Assembly: GCA_027946365.1 (NCBI GenBank)
Contig: JAPEUQ010000003.1
Span: 992,001-1,056,000 of the forward strand
Source: Kalmusia sp. IMI 367209
Lineage: Eukaryota > Ascomycota > Dothideomycetes > Pleosporales > Didymosphaeriaceae
Direction of reading: 5' to 3'
DNA length: 64,000 nucleotides
Positions 1-13,166 of this stretch are shown in pieces; position 1 is the stretch's first letter; every line of letters begins with the position of its first letter. A program made the translations under genes and the position numbers. The notes under the pieces are model-generated. The model made no database searches. It had not been told where the DNA came from and worked only from the letters and a program-made list of their open reading frames with translations.

Positions 1-211
1 AGTGAGATCCTTTGTATGAACCAAACATCCTTCCCAGTAATTTTACATAACAGGACCCCCACGCTAAGCCAGTCTCCATAATATGATGGAAAGAGGCCTC
101 ATTTTAGGACCTTGTGTCAGCAAGTGAATCCAAAGTGCTTGACCAGAGTAATACACAATAATTTGCGGAATGTCCCGCCTCGACTTTGTCCGTCATACCA
201 CGTCGACGACG

Positions 212-1660
212 TCAATCAGCCAACATGTTCGCCAATTCCTCCACGATGCTGTACTGAACATCTACGTCACTGTCCACAATATTCACTTCCTTCGTAGCAC
301 TCTTCACAGCTACGCACTCTCTCATCTCAGCCTCAGCTGCACTAGTCAACTCTCTCATCAAGGCTCCCATGATGCCATATTGCTCATATACGTCATCAGC
401 CATATCTCCATCTTCAGTAATACCCTTCGCATTTGTTGCCTTTCCCATTTCCACTTTTGATGTCACTCCATTGGTTGCCTGATTCCTTGTCAGTCCTCCA
501 CATTTCGACCCCTTCCTACTCAACAACTCGGACCTCAAGCGTTCCCTCTGATATACCTCCAGCTCTTTCTTCTCTTCAAGTGACCACTTCTCTACACACT
601 CTCGACCCTCTAGAATCCTGTTTTCATATTCCTCAATACTTAGGCACACTGCCTCATCTAATAGAACATCCTCTTTGCGCTGGCTGCTCTCGCTCTTTTG
701 GAACATCTGGTCGGTCTTATCAATCTTAGGCGCGCACTCGATATGCTTTCCTTGCAGTGCACCCTGCTTCTGCCTGAACTTTGACAGTCTACCAAAAGTC
801 TGCTTGGCCTTGTGGCTGAACACATCAATCTGCGGCCCACGCTTGACAACCTCCTGGCTCTGCCAATCTTCCTCTGCTATCGGCCTATAGTTGATGTAAT
901 TTCCAGATGCTTCGCTGACCGATCCCCTGAGCTCCTGATTAATTGTGCTAGTGCGACCCCTAATTGACCTGAGCCTGAAGCTGCGACCATTTTGGTGGCG
1001 ATCAAGCTCATCGCGGACTGGCTTGTTCACTCCTGGCTTTAGATTGACACCCATCTTCGGGAACTTAGGCTCTTTCTCTAGTGTAGGACTCAGCCTGATG
1101 TAGTTCTCGGAAGCTTTGCCAGCTGGTTTCTGTGGTTCTCGTTTGATTTTGAAGCCCCTCGGCTCAAGACCAGTGGAACCCTCCAAAGCTTCTGTCTCTA
1201 GCCCTAATGGTTCTCGCTTGATTGTGTATTCCCTCTTCTGTGCACAATCAATTGACCTAGACTTCTTTTTCATAGCATTCTTAGCCACCTTCCTCGCTTC
1301 TTGCGTAATTGCCTTTTTAGTTGCTAGGAAGTCCACAAAAACCTTCTTCTTGTCTTCGCGTGAGCGACGCAGAACAACGACCTTGTTCTTCTTTGGGGGT
1401 TTTATGAAAGTCATGTGCGCCATTTGGAGGAGCCACGTCGGTGACGAAGCTAGCTTCCCAAGCGTCGTGTGTTTTCCCAGCTCTAATTTGCCAGCTTCCA
1501 GATACTCCTTGAATTGCTTTAGGAGCGGGTGACCGATTGCCTCAGCCTTGACACGCGCCCGTCGTTGAGGCTGAGACTCACCATTTCTCTTTGCTAGGAT
1601 AGCAGATATACTGGCTATGTCGTGGTAGGGCTGCGTTCCACCTCGGCTTAGGCGGGTCAT
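212..1660 (-). CDS. Unknown basic protein with repeated IKREP motifs
   Basis: Uninterrupted 482-residue frame with its ATG at 1660 and no intron needed. I do not recognise the family. The protein is rich in Lys, Arg and Glu and has no signal peptide or membrane segment. A weak internal duplication is visible: IKREP occurs twice (near residues 148 and 173), and two segments of similar build follow (A-S-x-N-Y-I, then a Pro- and Glu-rich stretch). IKRE and an N-terminal VKAE fit the sumoylation consensus (hydrophobic-K-x-E). The C-terminal third is acidic and probably helical. These features suggest a nuclear or DNA-associated protein, but this is only composition-based inference. The length and clean reading frame support a real gene; conservation cannot be judged from here. 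Confidence 0.6.
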   Translation of the reverse strand: MTRLSRGGTQPYHDIASISAILAKRNGESQPQRRARVKAEAIGHPLLKQFKEYLEAGKLELGKHTTLGKLASSPTWLLQMAHMTFIKPPKKNKVVVLRRSREDKKKVFVDFLATKKAITQEARKVAKNAMKKKSRSIDCAQKREYTIKREPLGLETEALEGSTGLEPRGFKIKREPQKPAGKASENYIRLSPTLEKEPKFPKMGVNLKPGVNKPVRDELDRHQNGRSFRLRSIRGRTSTINQELRGSVSEASGNYINYRPIAEEDWQSQEVVKRGPQIDVFSHKAKQTFGRLSKFRQKQGALQGKHIECAPKIDKTDQMFQKSESSQRKEDVLLDEAVCLSIEEYENRILEGRECVEKWSLEEKKELEVYQRERLRSELLSRKGSKCGGLTRNQATNGVTSKVEMGKATNAKGITEDGDMADDVYEQYGIMGALMRELTSAAEAEMRECVAVKSATKEVNIVDSDVDVQYSIVEELANMLAD

Positions 1661-1976
1661 CGTCGATAAGAGAGGACGAGTGTGCGATCTATAGAATGAT
1701 TATCTGGCTATCTATAACGAAAACGCTTTGTGTGTGCGGGAAAGATGGTTTGTGAGTGGGTGAGTGAGAGAAAGGTTCCTCGGTTGACTGTTGAGGCTGT
1801 ATTTGTTATGATTGCTTTCGAGGAAGGTGTTTGGCTTGGCACACGTGGCTCGCTGTGGTGAAGAAGGCACGACCAGACTGGCAAGATAGTGCTCGCGTGA
1901 AGACAGAAATGGAATTTAGCATGATAGCAACAATTGAAAACACCGTCAAATTCTTCATGGCCCTATTTGACGTAGC
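1661..1976. other. Intergenic interval, no gene seen
   Basis: About 316 bp between the start of the unknown basic protein and the stop codon of the DUF4246 gene. It must hold the promoter of the former and the 3-prime end of the latter. No motif stands out. Confidence 0.6.
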
Positions 1977-4113
1977 TCAATGCTCACACAAATTGAACGA
2001 CTCACCTTCCATCCATGATTGGGCATTCTCGTCCATCCTACTGCGTTCTGCCATAAGTTTCACACGTATCTCTCGAGCTTCTTCTAAGCTGATTGGAAAT
2101 CCTTCTACTTGCTCACCAACCATATCCAACAACTCTTTAGGCAAATCGCCTAGTCTCGTACCTGGAGCGGCCAACTCCCTCATCCACCAATCGCGGCGTT
2201 GCGGCGGAATGTTGGCAGTCGACAATATAGGGTCCTGGGGTGCAACCAAAAACATAGCCAAGATCTTACGGTGGCCAGGTTTTGTCGGATCTTGCAGCTT
2301 GAAGCTGCCCACTTGGTGCTGGAATCCGTTGGGAAAAGCTATGAAGCGGTCTTCTCGAGTTTTTATAGAGCCTAGCTCGATTTTGTATTGGTCATCGTAA
2401 CCAAGTCCGAAGACCTGTTCAAGGCCGTCATAGTCTCTGAAAGAGAAGTCAGTGTAAGTCAGTAGAAAGGTGACAAGTTTCGCATGTATTTAGCCAAGTG
2501 ACAAAGAGGTCTTTCTCTCTTAGCTAAGAAACATTCACTCTGTACCTGGGATTTACGTACACATTTTCGTGTCTGTAGTTTTCCATCGTCAAATCTTCAT
2601 GGTCGACTTTGGTGCTAAAAGCAAGATGAGATTCGGTGATGTTGTGATTATCATAGTAGTAAATCCCAGTAGAAATAATGTGCTCGTTCAGTTGACCCTC
2701 AACGTGCCAATTGCCGCCCTATAAGAAGATCAGAGCCGTCAGCCGTGCTGGGAGTCGCCTCGCATTGGTTATGAACGTACCTCGTACTCAGGCTTATCTG
2801 GAGTCAAGACGATATTCGCAAGTTTGATAATCAGTTGGATCTTCTTCTCACCATCGCCGAGGAAAGCGAACCTCTTTTTGATATGCTCACTTCTCACGCG
2901 AGGCTCGTATGTGATAGGGGAACCCCGATTGTAGACCTTTTTTGGTTTTTCTTCCTCTCCTTCGTCGCTATTCCCGTCATATTCCTCTTCGTTTACGTAG
3001 TCTATTATGGAATCTTCAAACCGCCCAATTTGCATCAAGGGGCCCCAAACCGGGTGGCTTTGCGCTATGATGTTCCAGAACGGCACTGCATGATCGATGA
3101 TCTTCTCTAGGACAAGGTACAGGTCTTTATGGTCGTACGGATGAAGATTGTTGATGTAGGAAATGATTTCTGCATGTTCCCTATCGGGGAATGCCACGTT
3201 GCAAGGGAGCCACTGAAAGTTTGGTGACCAGATGTCAGCTTCGCTAGATTGTTCATCTGGGTCTGGAATGATCTCGCCACAACCGGCGAACCGAAGACAG
3301 TTGTCTAAATTGATCGTCGAAGTGGGCAAAACCCGGGATCGACGATAGACCAGCGGAAATAGAGACGGATGGACGAGGTCGAGCACTTTCCCATCCGAGC
3401 CAGGATGCCAGTCTCTTTCTTTCTCAGGCACATTTTCGAGGCGGGCGACTGCCTGTTTCAAAGCCTCTTTTAGTTCAACAGGGATGGCTTTATCAGACTT
3501 CAGCACACAAGAGCCAGCGTCCAGGACCGGGATGATAGAGTGCTCCTCGTACAGGGCAGCTTTGTCTCGGAGCTCCTCAATCGACTGTGACTATGAGTAT
3601 AGCTTGAGAGATAGGCGTAATAACATATAGAATCGCTTATCAAGACTCACCTGTTGAAACATGGTCTCGGTGAAATCATCGCAGGGTTCATTATGCTCCT
3701 CCTCCTCATCATCATCATCCTCCCCATACACATAGCGCCCTCCCATCATTCCCCAGTCCTGGTTCCACCGCTTTTCAGTTGCCTCCTTCTTCCAGCGAGC
3801 AACAATACCTTCATCAAAAACTTTCCGTTCCCAGTTTGGTTTGTCTGTAACTTGGTTTATGAAAGTGAGCATCCATCGCTCGCGTAATGTAGGGAATGGG
3901 TGGTTCCATTCCTCAAGGGCAGAAAATCGCGCTGTCTGTTCTTGCAGCTTCTGATAATCGATACCGAACCCTGGGAGCTAACTTCACGTTACTCCTGGTT
4001 CAAGTCGAACGGAGTCAACATACCTTGATGCGGCCATGATCACTGTCCAGACCAGAAACTTCGCTCGCATTCTCTATAACTTGATCACTTGCGACAGCAT
4101 TATCCGTTGCCAT
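1977..4113 (-). CDS. DUF4246 family protein (five exons)
   Basis: Exons on the minus strand: 4113-4024, 3977-3651, 3584-2781, 2718-2546 and 2436-1977. They join in phase to 617 residues. The ATG at 4113 lies in a short first exon. DUF4246 hallmarks are clear: LPGFG near the exon 2 start, then a TDKPNWERKVFDEGIV segment, a central block with YINNLHPYDH, GGNWHVEGQLNEHI at the start of exon 4, and the typical C-terminal FNLCEH. An Asp/Glu-rich insert interrupts the middle (EEEKPKK region). DUF4246 is a large fungal family of unknown function. The conserved H-x-E and later His residues recall double-stranded beta-helix oxygenases, but that link is inference. The exon structure is well supported by phase; the function is not known. 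Confidence 0.85.
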
Positions 4114-5207
4114 TGTTCATACAGCCAAGTGCAATATCGAGAAGATTGAAGCTTCTGGATTTCATGCTGGAGGACGAGCGACTGCTTTATGGTGCTTTGC
4201 ATCAAAGCTTGGACCCTAAGGAACAGGGGGGCACAGGCGGCAGCTTCTGCCAAGACGATAGAGTGAGCATGATACGCTATCCTACAGTGGCCTGGAGGCA
4301 GCAGGAACTAGGCATCGGAGGAACGAAACTGTTTCGATGCGCTTATTTCGTATGAGAACGTGCGTGTCGGAACCTGTAGAAGGGACTACGAAGCCAAAGC
4401 TGACAATACGGGAATCACGCTAAAGACGCGGACACGTGCAGCGATGTTTTATTTATTTGAGTGGGAGGAGAGGTCTTTTTGTTTGCTACCTACCTACAAG
4501 CTGTCCATATCCGCCAGAACACATTCTAAGGTGACTTGGCGCAGCGTGATTCTGACGGCAGCTAGTAGTGTGCCGAGATAGGAAAGCGCTCGCGTCCATA
4601 ACCTTCAGCCGCACCACACAGCAAACGCGAGTATGATGCCGAGTACTGCGACTAGTTTGCATCCGATCCTACAAATATTAATAGTCGGATTATGGCTAAA
4701 AATTTGACTGCATATATTGTCTATCCACCGTATCGTCTCTGCAATTTTTCGTCCTTGCCAAAGTCGTTAGCAAGACATGGCGGAACAGGCGTTTCCGTAC
4801 AGAACAATGGTTCTCCGATAAGTTTGAAGTGATAGGTGTTCCATACGTAATTGCGATACACCTTTCACATTATCGTTCGCAATAGTAATGCGCCACCCTT
4901 CCATGATTGTCTCTTATATATATCATATTATTAGCTGAAGTGAATTTAGTTGACAGTACTTTGACGCATAACACTACCATATGGGTCTTCCAACTGATAC
5001 TAGGATATACAAGATTCAGAATCTGTGGTTCAGAAGCTGATCAGATCACGGGAAGGTGGTGCATTGCATTCGCAAAGTGCTGATTGCCATAAAACTTCCC
5101 TAGTACTCCTCCCCTTTCTTATTCAATTCCAAGACAAAGCTCAGAGAACCTGAGTCCAACTCTCCTATGACATAACATACACACACATATTGTCTCCAAA
5201 ACCTATT
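4114..5207. other. Intergenic interval, no gene seen
   Basis: About 1.1 kb between the DUF4246 start and the end of the GMC oxidoreductase gene. Only short, unconvincing frames are present. It should contain the DUF4246 promoter. Confidence 0.6.
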
Positions 5208-7341
5208 CTATGACCGTATGATCAGATCAGCGGCCTTTTCCGCCACCGCGTAAACAGTCGAACTTGTGTGCGTTCCTGGGATCAACGGCATCACACTCGC
5301 ATCCACAACTCTCAACGCACCCACGCCATGAACCCTTAGATCTTGATCCAGAACCCCGCCTCTACTCTTCGGCCCTAGACTCGCCGTTCCAACGGGATGG
5401 TAAAAGCTTGGGGTGATGCTGGTCTTCAGCCACTTCTCCCACTCTTCATCGGTCTGTACCGATTGGCCCGGCATGAGCTCGACAGGTCCGAGCGTCTTTG
5501 CAGAAGGTGTGGCATAGAGACGGCGGAATATCTTGACGCCCTGGATGAAAAGTTTTGCATCAAGTGGGTGAGTCAGTGTGCGATAGTTGACCAAGGGCTC
5601 AGCAAGGGGATCTTTGGCATCGATGTTTACAGCACCCCGCGAGAGGGGCTTGAGGAAGGCGATCAAGCCGCCAACACTGATAGGATATTCGAATACTGCC
5701 GCTTCACGGGAAGATAGGAGGTTCCTGAGCGAATCTATTTGGCGTGCATAGCCTTCGAGAACGGAAGAGTGTGTAGTGTTAGGCAGATAACGGCCCGGAT
5801 CTGCAGAGGTGAGGTTTGCCAACAATGCAGCAGAGCTATTCGTCAAGAGGGAGAGCGGTAAAAAGGCGCCGCTGTTACCACCGCTGAGTGTCAAGGGGCC
5901 TAAGGAAACGTTGGTCGGTGAGCCTTTGGAGCTATCGCAGAGCTGACTTACCTTTGCGCTCCTTCTCATATTGCTCGATTGCCTCCTGCATTAGAGTCTG
6001 ATTCAGGAATAAGTCCATCGGTCCTGGTACGTTCGAGGTCACTAACCCTATCAGTAAAGGAAATAAGCCTGTTACAACTTGGGAAACCTACGATTGTAGA
6101 ATAGGCTTGAGATAGCATGATCTTGGAAATTTTGACCGACGCCCGGCAGCTCTACATTCACCGTGATATTCGCCGCTTGCAGAATATCCTTTGGTCCAAT
6201 GCCGCTCCGTTGCAGGATACCGGGTGTATGAATCGCGCCCGCAGCAAGAATTACCTCTTTATCACTCGTCACATCGATAGTTGTCACATTTGTCCCGACA
6301 ACAGGCTGGATCTTGACACCCTGTGCTGCAAAGTCTCGACCACCTTGGCTGAGTTTACGTAGTACAACTTCCGTAACCTTATGGCCTACAAGCAAATGAT
6401 AGTTGGAGCGATTTGCGGCAGGGTCGTAGTGGCCGGTTCGGGCATATGAGCGTGTCTGAGTCTTTGGATCTTGGGAGCTCGGAAGCCATATGACGCCGAC
6501 GGCGGGGCCGGCAGCAGCTTCTTTTGGTGCTGGTGCACCAAGCTCTTTCCAGGCGCTTCGCATAATCTCTACATAATATTAGTTATCTATTAATGAGCGA
6601 GTGCTAGACCCCCAATCTAATCCAAACTTAAACTTCTATAAGAGTCCGTTGTCCATTCCAAGATTTGATGGTCAAATACATTCACTTACTCTCGCTCGGC
6701 CATTGGAATGGCGGATAGCTTGCCTGTATACCGCCATTGCCGCCGTATGCTGCGTTCTCATCGTACGTGTACTCATACTTATCAACATCACCCTTCGAAG
6801 GAGGAGTGAAGGTGACACTCTATCCAGATCAGCTCTCGCATTCCTGGCTTTCAAATCTACTCACTTTTTTAAAATACGGCAATAAGCCCTTCCAATCCCA
6901 CCCCGCCTCCCTGTACTCCTCCCCCGTCACATTTGCCCAGGCATCGTAGTCCGCCGCGCTTCCACGATCAAACATTTGTGCATTGATGGCCGAACATCCA
7001 CCCACCACTTTACCCACCGTCACTTGAAACTTCTTCCCATTGAGCCCTGGTTCCGGAAGTGATTGGATATCGAAAGCGTAGGCGGGGTTTTGCACACCGG
7101 CAGCTGGTCGTTGGACGTCTGTGCCGTTCGCGAGTTGGCCGTATTCGACGACAAGGACGGAGCGCGAGGGGAAAGCTGCGGTGAGACGATCGGCGACGGT
7201 GAGGCCTGAAGTGCCGCCACCGGCTACAATATAGTCATAATGCGTGGAAAGTTCGGAAACGTGACGTTTGACGTGGAAAGCTGAGGCGAGACACGCGGAC
7301 AGGCAGTATACAATGATGACTAGAAACTCGTAGAGCGCCAT
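5208..7341 (-). CDS. Secreted GMC flavoprotein oxidoreductase
   Basis: Five exons (7341-6865, 6819-6690, 6568-6092, 6047-5952, 5899-5208) join in phase to 623 residues. Residues 1 to about 20 form a signal peptide, followed by a Lys-Arg that could be a Kex2 site. The FAD-binding motif YDYIVAGGGTSG starts near residue 35. Later GMC signatures are VGGCSAINAQ, AAGAIHTPGILQRSGIG and the C-terminal pair with YHPVGTASLG and GTHTSSTVYA, which supply the two active-site histidines. Proteins of this kind (glucose oxidase, aryl-alcohol oxidase, choline dehydrogenase-like) oxidise alcohols or sugars outside the cell and pass electrons to oxygen or quinones. Several N-x-S/T sites fit secretion. The substrate cannot be read from sequence. 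No neighbouring gene suggests a shared pathway. Confidence 0.93.
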
Positions 7342-8398
7342 ACTGTCTGGGCCCGATTGCTGGTACAGAGTTTGATCCTCCGCTGGTCACCGAGCATTGA
7401 GAAACACATGCTTACATATGGGTCCCGCGTGTCACGACAGCATGCCGAGGTCTGAGATGGAGCACTATGGCACATGAACTGCCAATGAAAATATTATTGT
7501 GAAGCGGACCTATTCCCTGTCTTGCGTGTGCCAAAAAGTGATATCTGCAACCCAAGCCCGTGGAAAGAGTAGTGTAGATTCGATCGAATGCAAGGGCAAC
7601 AACACTCGGTATGTAAAAGGCTTGTCGGAGTATAATCAACAAACCATCGGTAGTGTTGATCCTATAAATGGTCCTATACGCAGGGAAGCAGCACATTGCC
7701 ATATTACGTAAATGATCCGGTTTTATTAATTGTGGGGTAAACGATATTGGGAGACATTGCACGTCGTGCCAAATGCAAACGAGGTGGGGTGAACGTCAGT
7801 TCCTGGAGTCGTGGTCCCACCATGAAGGAAAGACCAAGTTCGCACGAGGAATGTGAGAAAAACATCCTGCATTGTTGACTTTGCGTGACGTGATGAGGAG
7901 ACAAGATTAAATCTCACGACGAGACTAAAGAAACACTAGGTCCTGATCAAATCTTCTCGTGAAATAAACGCCAAGGTAGAGATTCATGAGCGATGCACCT
8001 ACACTAGAAGTTGAACCAATCATCTTGACAGATGAGTATGCTTCTAGTTTTTCTTCGCCATCATCACGCAAGTGAAAGGATGCTGTCCCTGATCGTCGCG
8101 TTCTTAATTCCTGACACATCATCACAACAAGCGCAAGAAATACTGCACGCTATCGGCTTATCCATTCATCTCCTATATAATTCCTTTACATATCTACATC
8201 AGACACATATGACTTCTTCCAAACGCCATGTAATGCAGCACTGAACCACCAGACAATCACTCCATACGTCCACCTTCGCGCACTGCTATGCATATCTTCT
8301 ATGATGCACCTGTAAATGCATTGGCACGGGTGCCTTCTATCCCGTATGATACAGTGGTCGCAACTCCGAGCATGATGTTGCTATGGTAAATTAGGACT
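7342..8398. other. Intergenic interval, no gene seen
   Basis: About 1.06 kb: promoter of the GMC gene plus the 3-prime flank of the calcium ATPase gene. Short frames on both strands lack any recognisable content. Confidence 0.6.
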
Positions 8399-11300
8399 TC
8401 ATTCCGCCTTTGGTTTTGCGCTGCCGTTCTGCTCGTAGAGTGTAGCGTCGGATGATTTCTGCATGTAGAGCTTGCGCTCGAGGAACTTGAGGCCTTCATC
8501 GATGAGACTGGAGCAATTGTTAGCATGCTAAGACACTCTAGAAACAAGCCCGAGTTGGGGATTACTCACATAATGGGCGCACTAATAGCCAAAACCGCCT
8601 GCCACTCGCTCCAATCAAGCGGTGTAACGCTAAACAAGCCTTGAAGGAATGGCACATAGAGGAGGACGAAGTGCAGCGCCATTGACAAGCAAATCGCATA
8701 CACCAGCATCATATTCTCCCATAAAGGCAATGTAAGCAGCGACTCCGATGACGAAAGTGCGTTCATGGCGTTGAGCATCTCGATGACGACGAGGATAGAG
8801 AGTGAGACTGTGGAAGCCGCGCGGGACGACTCGTTGGCGAACATTTCACATCCTATTTCCGGGAATTTGGCAGAGCAGCTGTGGAAGTGGGTAAGCTGGT
8901 AGAAGGAGATCTGAGGACCGGCGCTGTTGAACATGAACCACCATGCGTAGCCGAAAACGGTTGCCGCTCCGACGTAAGTGCCAATGACCATATAGCGGAA
9001 GAATAACCAGCCGTCTACGAGCGCTTCATCACGCTTGCGGGGTTGCCTTTTCATGACGTCGTGATCCGGCGGGTTGAAAGAGAGCGCGGTAGCGGGAAGA
9101 CCATCAGTGACCAAGTTGACCCAAAGGAGCTGGACGGGGATCAGCGCTTCGGGCATGCCGGCGGCAGCTGTGAGAAAGATGGAGACAACTTCGCCGATGT
9201 TTGAAGAGATAAGGTATCGGATGAATTGCTGGGTGTTGTTGTAGATGGAACGACCTTCCTCGACGGCGCCTTCAATGGTAGCGAAGTTGTCATCCACAAG
9301 GACCATGTCGGCAGCGAGCTTAGCAACATCAGTACCAGAGCCCATGGCAACACCGATGTCGGCTTTTTTCAAGGCAGGAGCATCGTTGACGCCGTCACCA
9401 GTCATAGCGACGACCTCACCGGCTTTTTGAAGGAGATCAACCAATTTCTGCTTATGGGTAGGCTCAACGCGAGAGAAAAGGGATGCTCGCTTAGCGGCTT
9501 CCATCTTCTCGGACTCGCTCAGGTCATCAAACTCGCGACCAGTGTAGCTCTTCCCGGTAGTATCTTCATTGGGGCCGAAAACACCAATCTGGCGGCAGAT
9601 AGTCTCTGCAGTGTTCTGGTTATCTCCGGTGATTACAATAACACGAATACCAGCTGAGCGACACTTCGCGATTGAAGCCCTGACTTCTGGGCGAGGAGGA
9701 TCCAACATGCCAACAAGGCCAATGAGGGTCATGTTTTGCTCCAATTTCGCATAGTCTTTCGTGGTTTTAGCGCCTTTTAAGAGGGGGTTCGAACCGATGT
9801 TGTCCACGGAGGCTAGGGCTAGAATACGTAGGCCCTTTTTGCCGTAGTCTACGACCTCTTTGGCGAGGAGACCAGCTAGTTGCTTGTTGAGCTGAACCTT
9901 CTTTCCATTTTCACCAACGATAACATGGGTGCATCGGTCGAGGATAGATTCCGGCGCTCCTTTCACTAATAGCCTCTGGGAGGTTGAGTTCTGGACCAAA
10001 ACAGACATACTCTTGCGGTCTCGTGAGAACTCGTAGGTTGCCTGGCGAGGATAACGATTTTCGTAATACTTGCTTGCGTGATGGAGACGCTCAGCCGGTG
10101 AAATAGAAGCACGGGTAACGTTGTACTGGCGGTCAGGAGTGCCGACCTTCTCGACCAAGACACGAAGCGCTCCTTCGGTGGGCTCACCGATTAAAGCATG
10201 TTGTCCACTCTTAGAATCCAGAGTAATAGCCGAGTCATTGCAGAGCGCGGTAACTTCGCAAATCTGGCGAACAGTCTCGGAAGTGGCAGCAAGATCCTCT
10301 CTCGTCTGCCCTTGAATTGAAACTCGACCTTCGGGAGCAAAGCTAGTTCCCTCAACATCGAATTCTTCCAAGCCCCTGCCATCTTCAGTGATAAAAACGA
10401 TCTTGTTGACGCTCATTTGGTTAGTCGTCAATGTACCAGTCTTGTCCGAGCAAATTACGCTGCAGCTTCCGAGAGTTTCAACAGACGGAAGGCTTCGGAC
10501 GACAGCGTTCTTCGCTGCCATTTTACGCGTGCCGAGAGCGAGACAGGTAGTGATGACGACTGCAAGACCTTCTGGAATAGCAGCAACACCCAGAGAAACC
10601 GCGATCTTGAGGTAGTAGATGGCGCCTTTGGTGAAGCCTCCGTGAGATGGGTCGCTGAAGTTGCGAATGTTGATGAGCCACACCAGAACGCAGATAGCTG
10701 TAATGACCTTGGCCAACGTATCTCCAAAGTCGTTCAACTTCTCTTTGAGAGGCGTGGGCTGCGAAATCTGCGATGTGATGCTCTCGTGGATGTCTCCAAT
10801 CGCTGTGCTTCCGCCCGTTAGAACGACAAGCGCAGTGGCGTGTCCAGTAACAACCGTAGTTCCAGAAAATAACATATTGACCTGATCCTGCTTGACAGCA
10901 TTTTCATCCTTGATGGGTTTGGTGTCCTTGGAAACACTCTCGCTCTCGCCCGTGAGAATTGACTGATCAATGTTGAAGCTGTTGCTTTGGATGGACAATA
11001 TCCTGCAATCTGCAGGGATCCTGTCACCAATTGCGACTGAGATGATATCTCCCGGTACCAAATCGTCTGCCTTTATGCGCGTAATCTTTCCATCGCGGAC
11101 TACCTTCGCTTCATTCGCAGAGTATTCTTGGAGGGCGGCGATGGCCTTTTCGGCGCTCGTTTCTTGCGACACGCCCACGACAGCGTTTAATACCAGAATG
11201 GTGAGAATCTACAATGAAAGAAACAAGTCAGTGCATATTCGATATGCCGTCGAAGGCGTGGTGGCAACTTACAACTGCAGGATCTACAAACGCAGTCCAG

Positions 11301-11604
11301 TCGTCGCCCCCTTCAAAAAGCGCAAGCACAAAGCTCACAGCCGCACTCCCTAAGAGAATGATAACCAGCTGGTCTTTGAATTGTTCCAGTATAAGCTCCC
11401 ATATGGGCGTCGGAGGGTCCTCTGGCAGTGCTGTTCCTTGCATCAGCAACAATTCCCACCTTAGTACATTATCCAGCCCGACGTACCATTCTTGCCATAC
11501 TTCTGCCTCGCGCTCTGCACCTGCTGGTCCGACAAGCCCTTCGCCTCAGTGACGCCAAACTGCTTCAGCGCCTCGGCAGGCGATTTTATGAAGGCATTCT
11601 CCAT
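8399..11604 (-). CDS. SERCA-type calcium-transporting P-type ATPase
   Basis: Exons 11604-11487, 11436-11273, 11208-8570 and 8507-8399 join to 1009 residues, the usual SERCA length. The start is set by the SERCA-like N-terminus MENAF; an in-frame upstream extension is ignored. It pumps cytosolic Ca2+ into the endoplasmic reticulum or a related store at the cost of ATP. Visible features: actuator TGES, PEGLA in M4, the phosphorylated Asp349 in [10 protein letters not shown], the hinge motif [11 protein letters not shown], and Ca2+-ligand residues in SSNIGEVV (M5), NLVTDGLPA (M6) and VIEMLNAMN (M8). Both Ca2+ sites thus look intact, which favours SERCA over SPCA pumps, which have one site. The last exon encodes only the C-terminal 36 residues. 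This is the type called nca-1 in Neurospora; orthology is inferred. Confidence 0.96.
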
Positions 11605-13090
11605 GCTCTTCCCGTCTAGTCGCGGCGAGGCCTCGATTATGTAACTGCGACGGCGGGGGTACACAATGAGGAATCGGAAGCGAGGGTGAAATTGCGGGCG
11701 GGCAGGGCTGCAGGGCGTTTAACTACGACGAATAGTTGGCGGAAATGTCGCAATGAACGAGGGAGGCCCGGGCGGTTATATAGCGCGGCTTGTGCTGGGT
11801 CTGCGCAAAGAGGCGTTGAAGCTCAGAAATCTGTCCTGAAGAGAGCTTGGACCCACATCAACCACTTGTAGCGAACTTGATGACACTAGCCGAGACGGGA
11901 AACTATCACCCAGCCACGCCTGCCTGGGCACTGCATGCGAATCTCGTTGGCCAGCGTTTGTCCTTTGTTTCTTTGTCCGGGTCTTATTCTCACTCTAGCA
12001 CTACTTGCATCTCGAAATGCGGCTGTGGAATGCGCTCGAAGCAGATGCTCGCTGTGGATGACACCGCGGCACGATTCCGAAGCGGTCGCCGTTTTCGGAA
12101 CTTGTGCCCCGCGTAGATTCCACTTTTTCGAGAACGTTAAGCATTTACTGGACTCATGCGCCACATGTGATACGCCACAACTATGCGCCACGGCACCACG
12201 GCACGATAAGAAGGCAAGCTCCTAGATCTGGCTCCGACCCCCGGGCTGTTGGGACAACTTAGCCGAGCTGCCCTCACTGTAGTCTAAAGATCAAGACTAT
12301 GAGAAGTCAATATAATCTGGCTCACACTATGCGTTTGGACTCGATGCTCACGATTAGTCTTACGTCCTAAGCCTATAATCGATTCCGGTCAATATATGAT
12401 GGACGTTTTGTTGTCACTTGTGTCCTCAAAATTCCAAGACTTCACATTTAGAACTCCAGCGTCATCCGCTTTCCAATTTACGAAATAAGAGTTTTGTGGT
12501 GAACCATGTCTCAGCATCTTCTCTCAATCGGCTGTTATTCGCAAAGGCAGAAAACAGATGTTGAGGTCACAGAGTATATTACTAAATCACACACGTTCCG
12601 TGCTGAGGCAGATGCAAGAGGAACAAGGTATAACAGTCATACGCGGATCATGGTGTTGCTGACAAAGTGTTCATACATGAATACAAGACCCAGAGAACTT
12701 GCTTTGTACCTACAGTGCACGCGCAGGAGTATTGAATATAAGGTCCTGACCCAGGGGAAAGTGCATTAAGGTGTACTTTGTCTAGAAGAGAGTATTTAGT
12801 GCACTCGAATAGGTGTCATGCAGAGGATGCAAGAATAACTTGTTATTGAGCGTGTTGGATACAATATTAAAAGTGTTATTGACTCATCGCATGTAAACCC
12901 TATCCACACTGTCCGTCGGTCCACTCGTCGAATGAATAGGGTATCAAAGGTTTCCTCCTCGAAGGCAGATGCAAACCGACAAAAAGGTATAAACGCCAAT
13001 GCTATGCTATCGTGACCATCCATATCGTCACCTAAACTGCTACCGGGCCGAGCCTCTAAACTCCTCAGCTATATGCTGATAATTAAATAA

Positions 13091-13121
<31 letters not shown>

Positions 13122-13166
13122 CATCCAATGAACCCGGTGCGCCAACCAGGAGAAAGAAAGTTATAA
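11605..13166. other. Intergenic interval with a dinucleotide repeat
   Basis: About 1.56 kb between the SERCA start and the histidine kinase stop. No gene is supported. An AT/GT microsatellite lies near its right end. Confidence 0.6.
13088..13121. repeat. (AT)n(GT)n microsatellite
   Basis: About six AT units run directly into about ten GT units. It lies about 45 bp beyond the histidine kinase stop codon, so probably in its 3-prime UTR or terminator region. Confidence 0.9.

Noticed and set aside
9790..9800. GGTTCGAACC word resembling a tRNA B box
   Set aside because: It lies within the SERCA coding exon; no A box, acceptor stem or cloverleaf could be placed around it.
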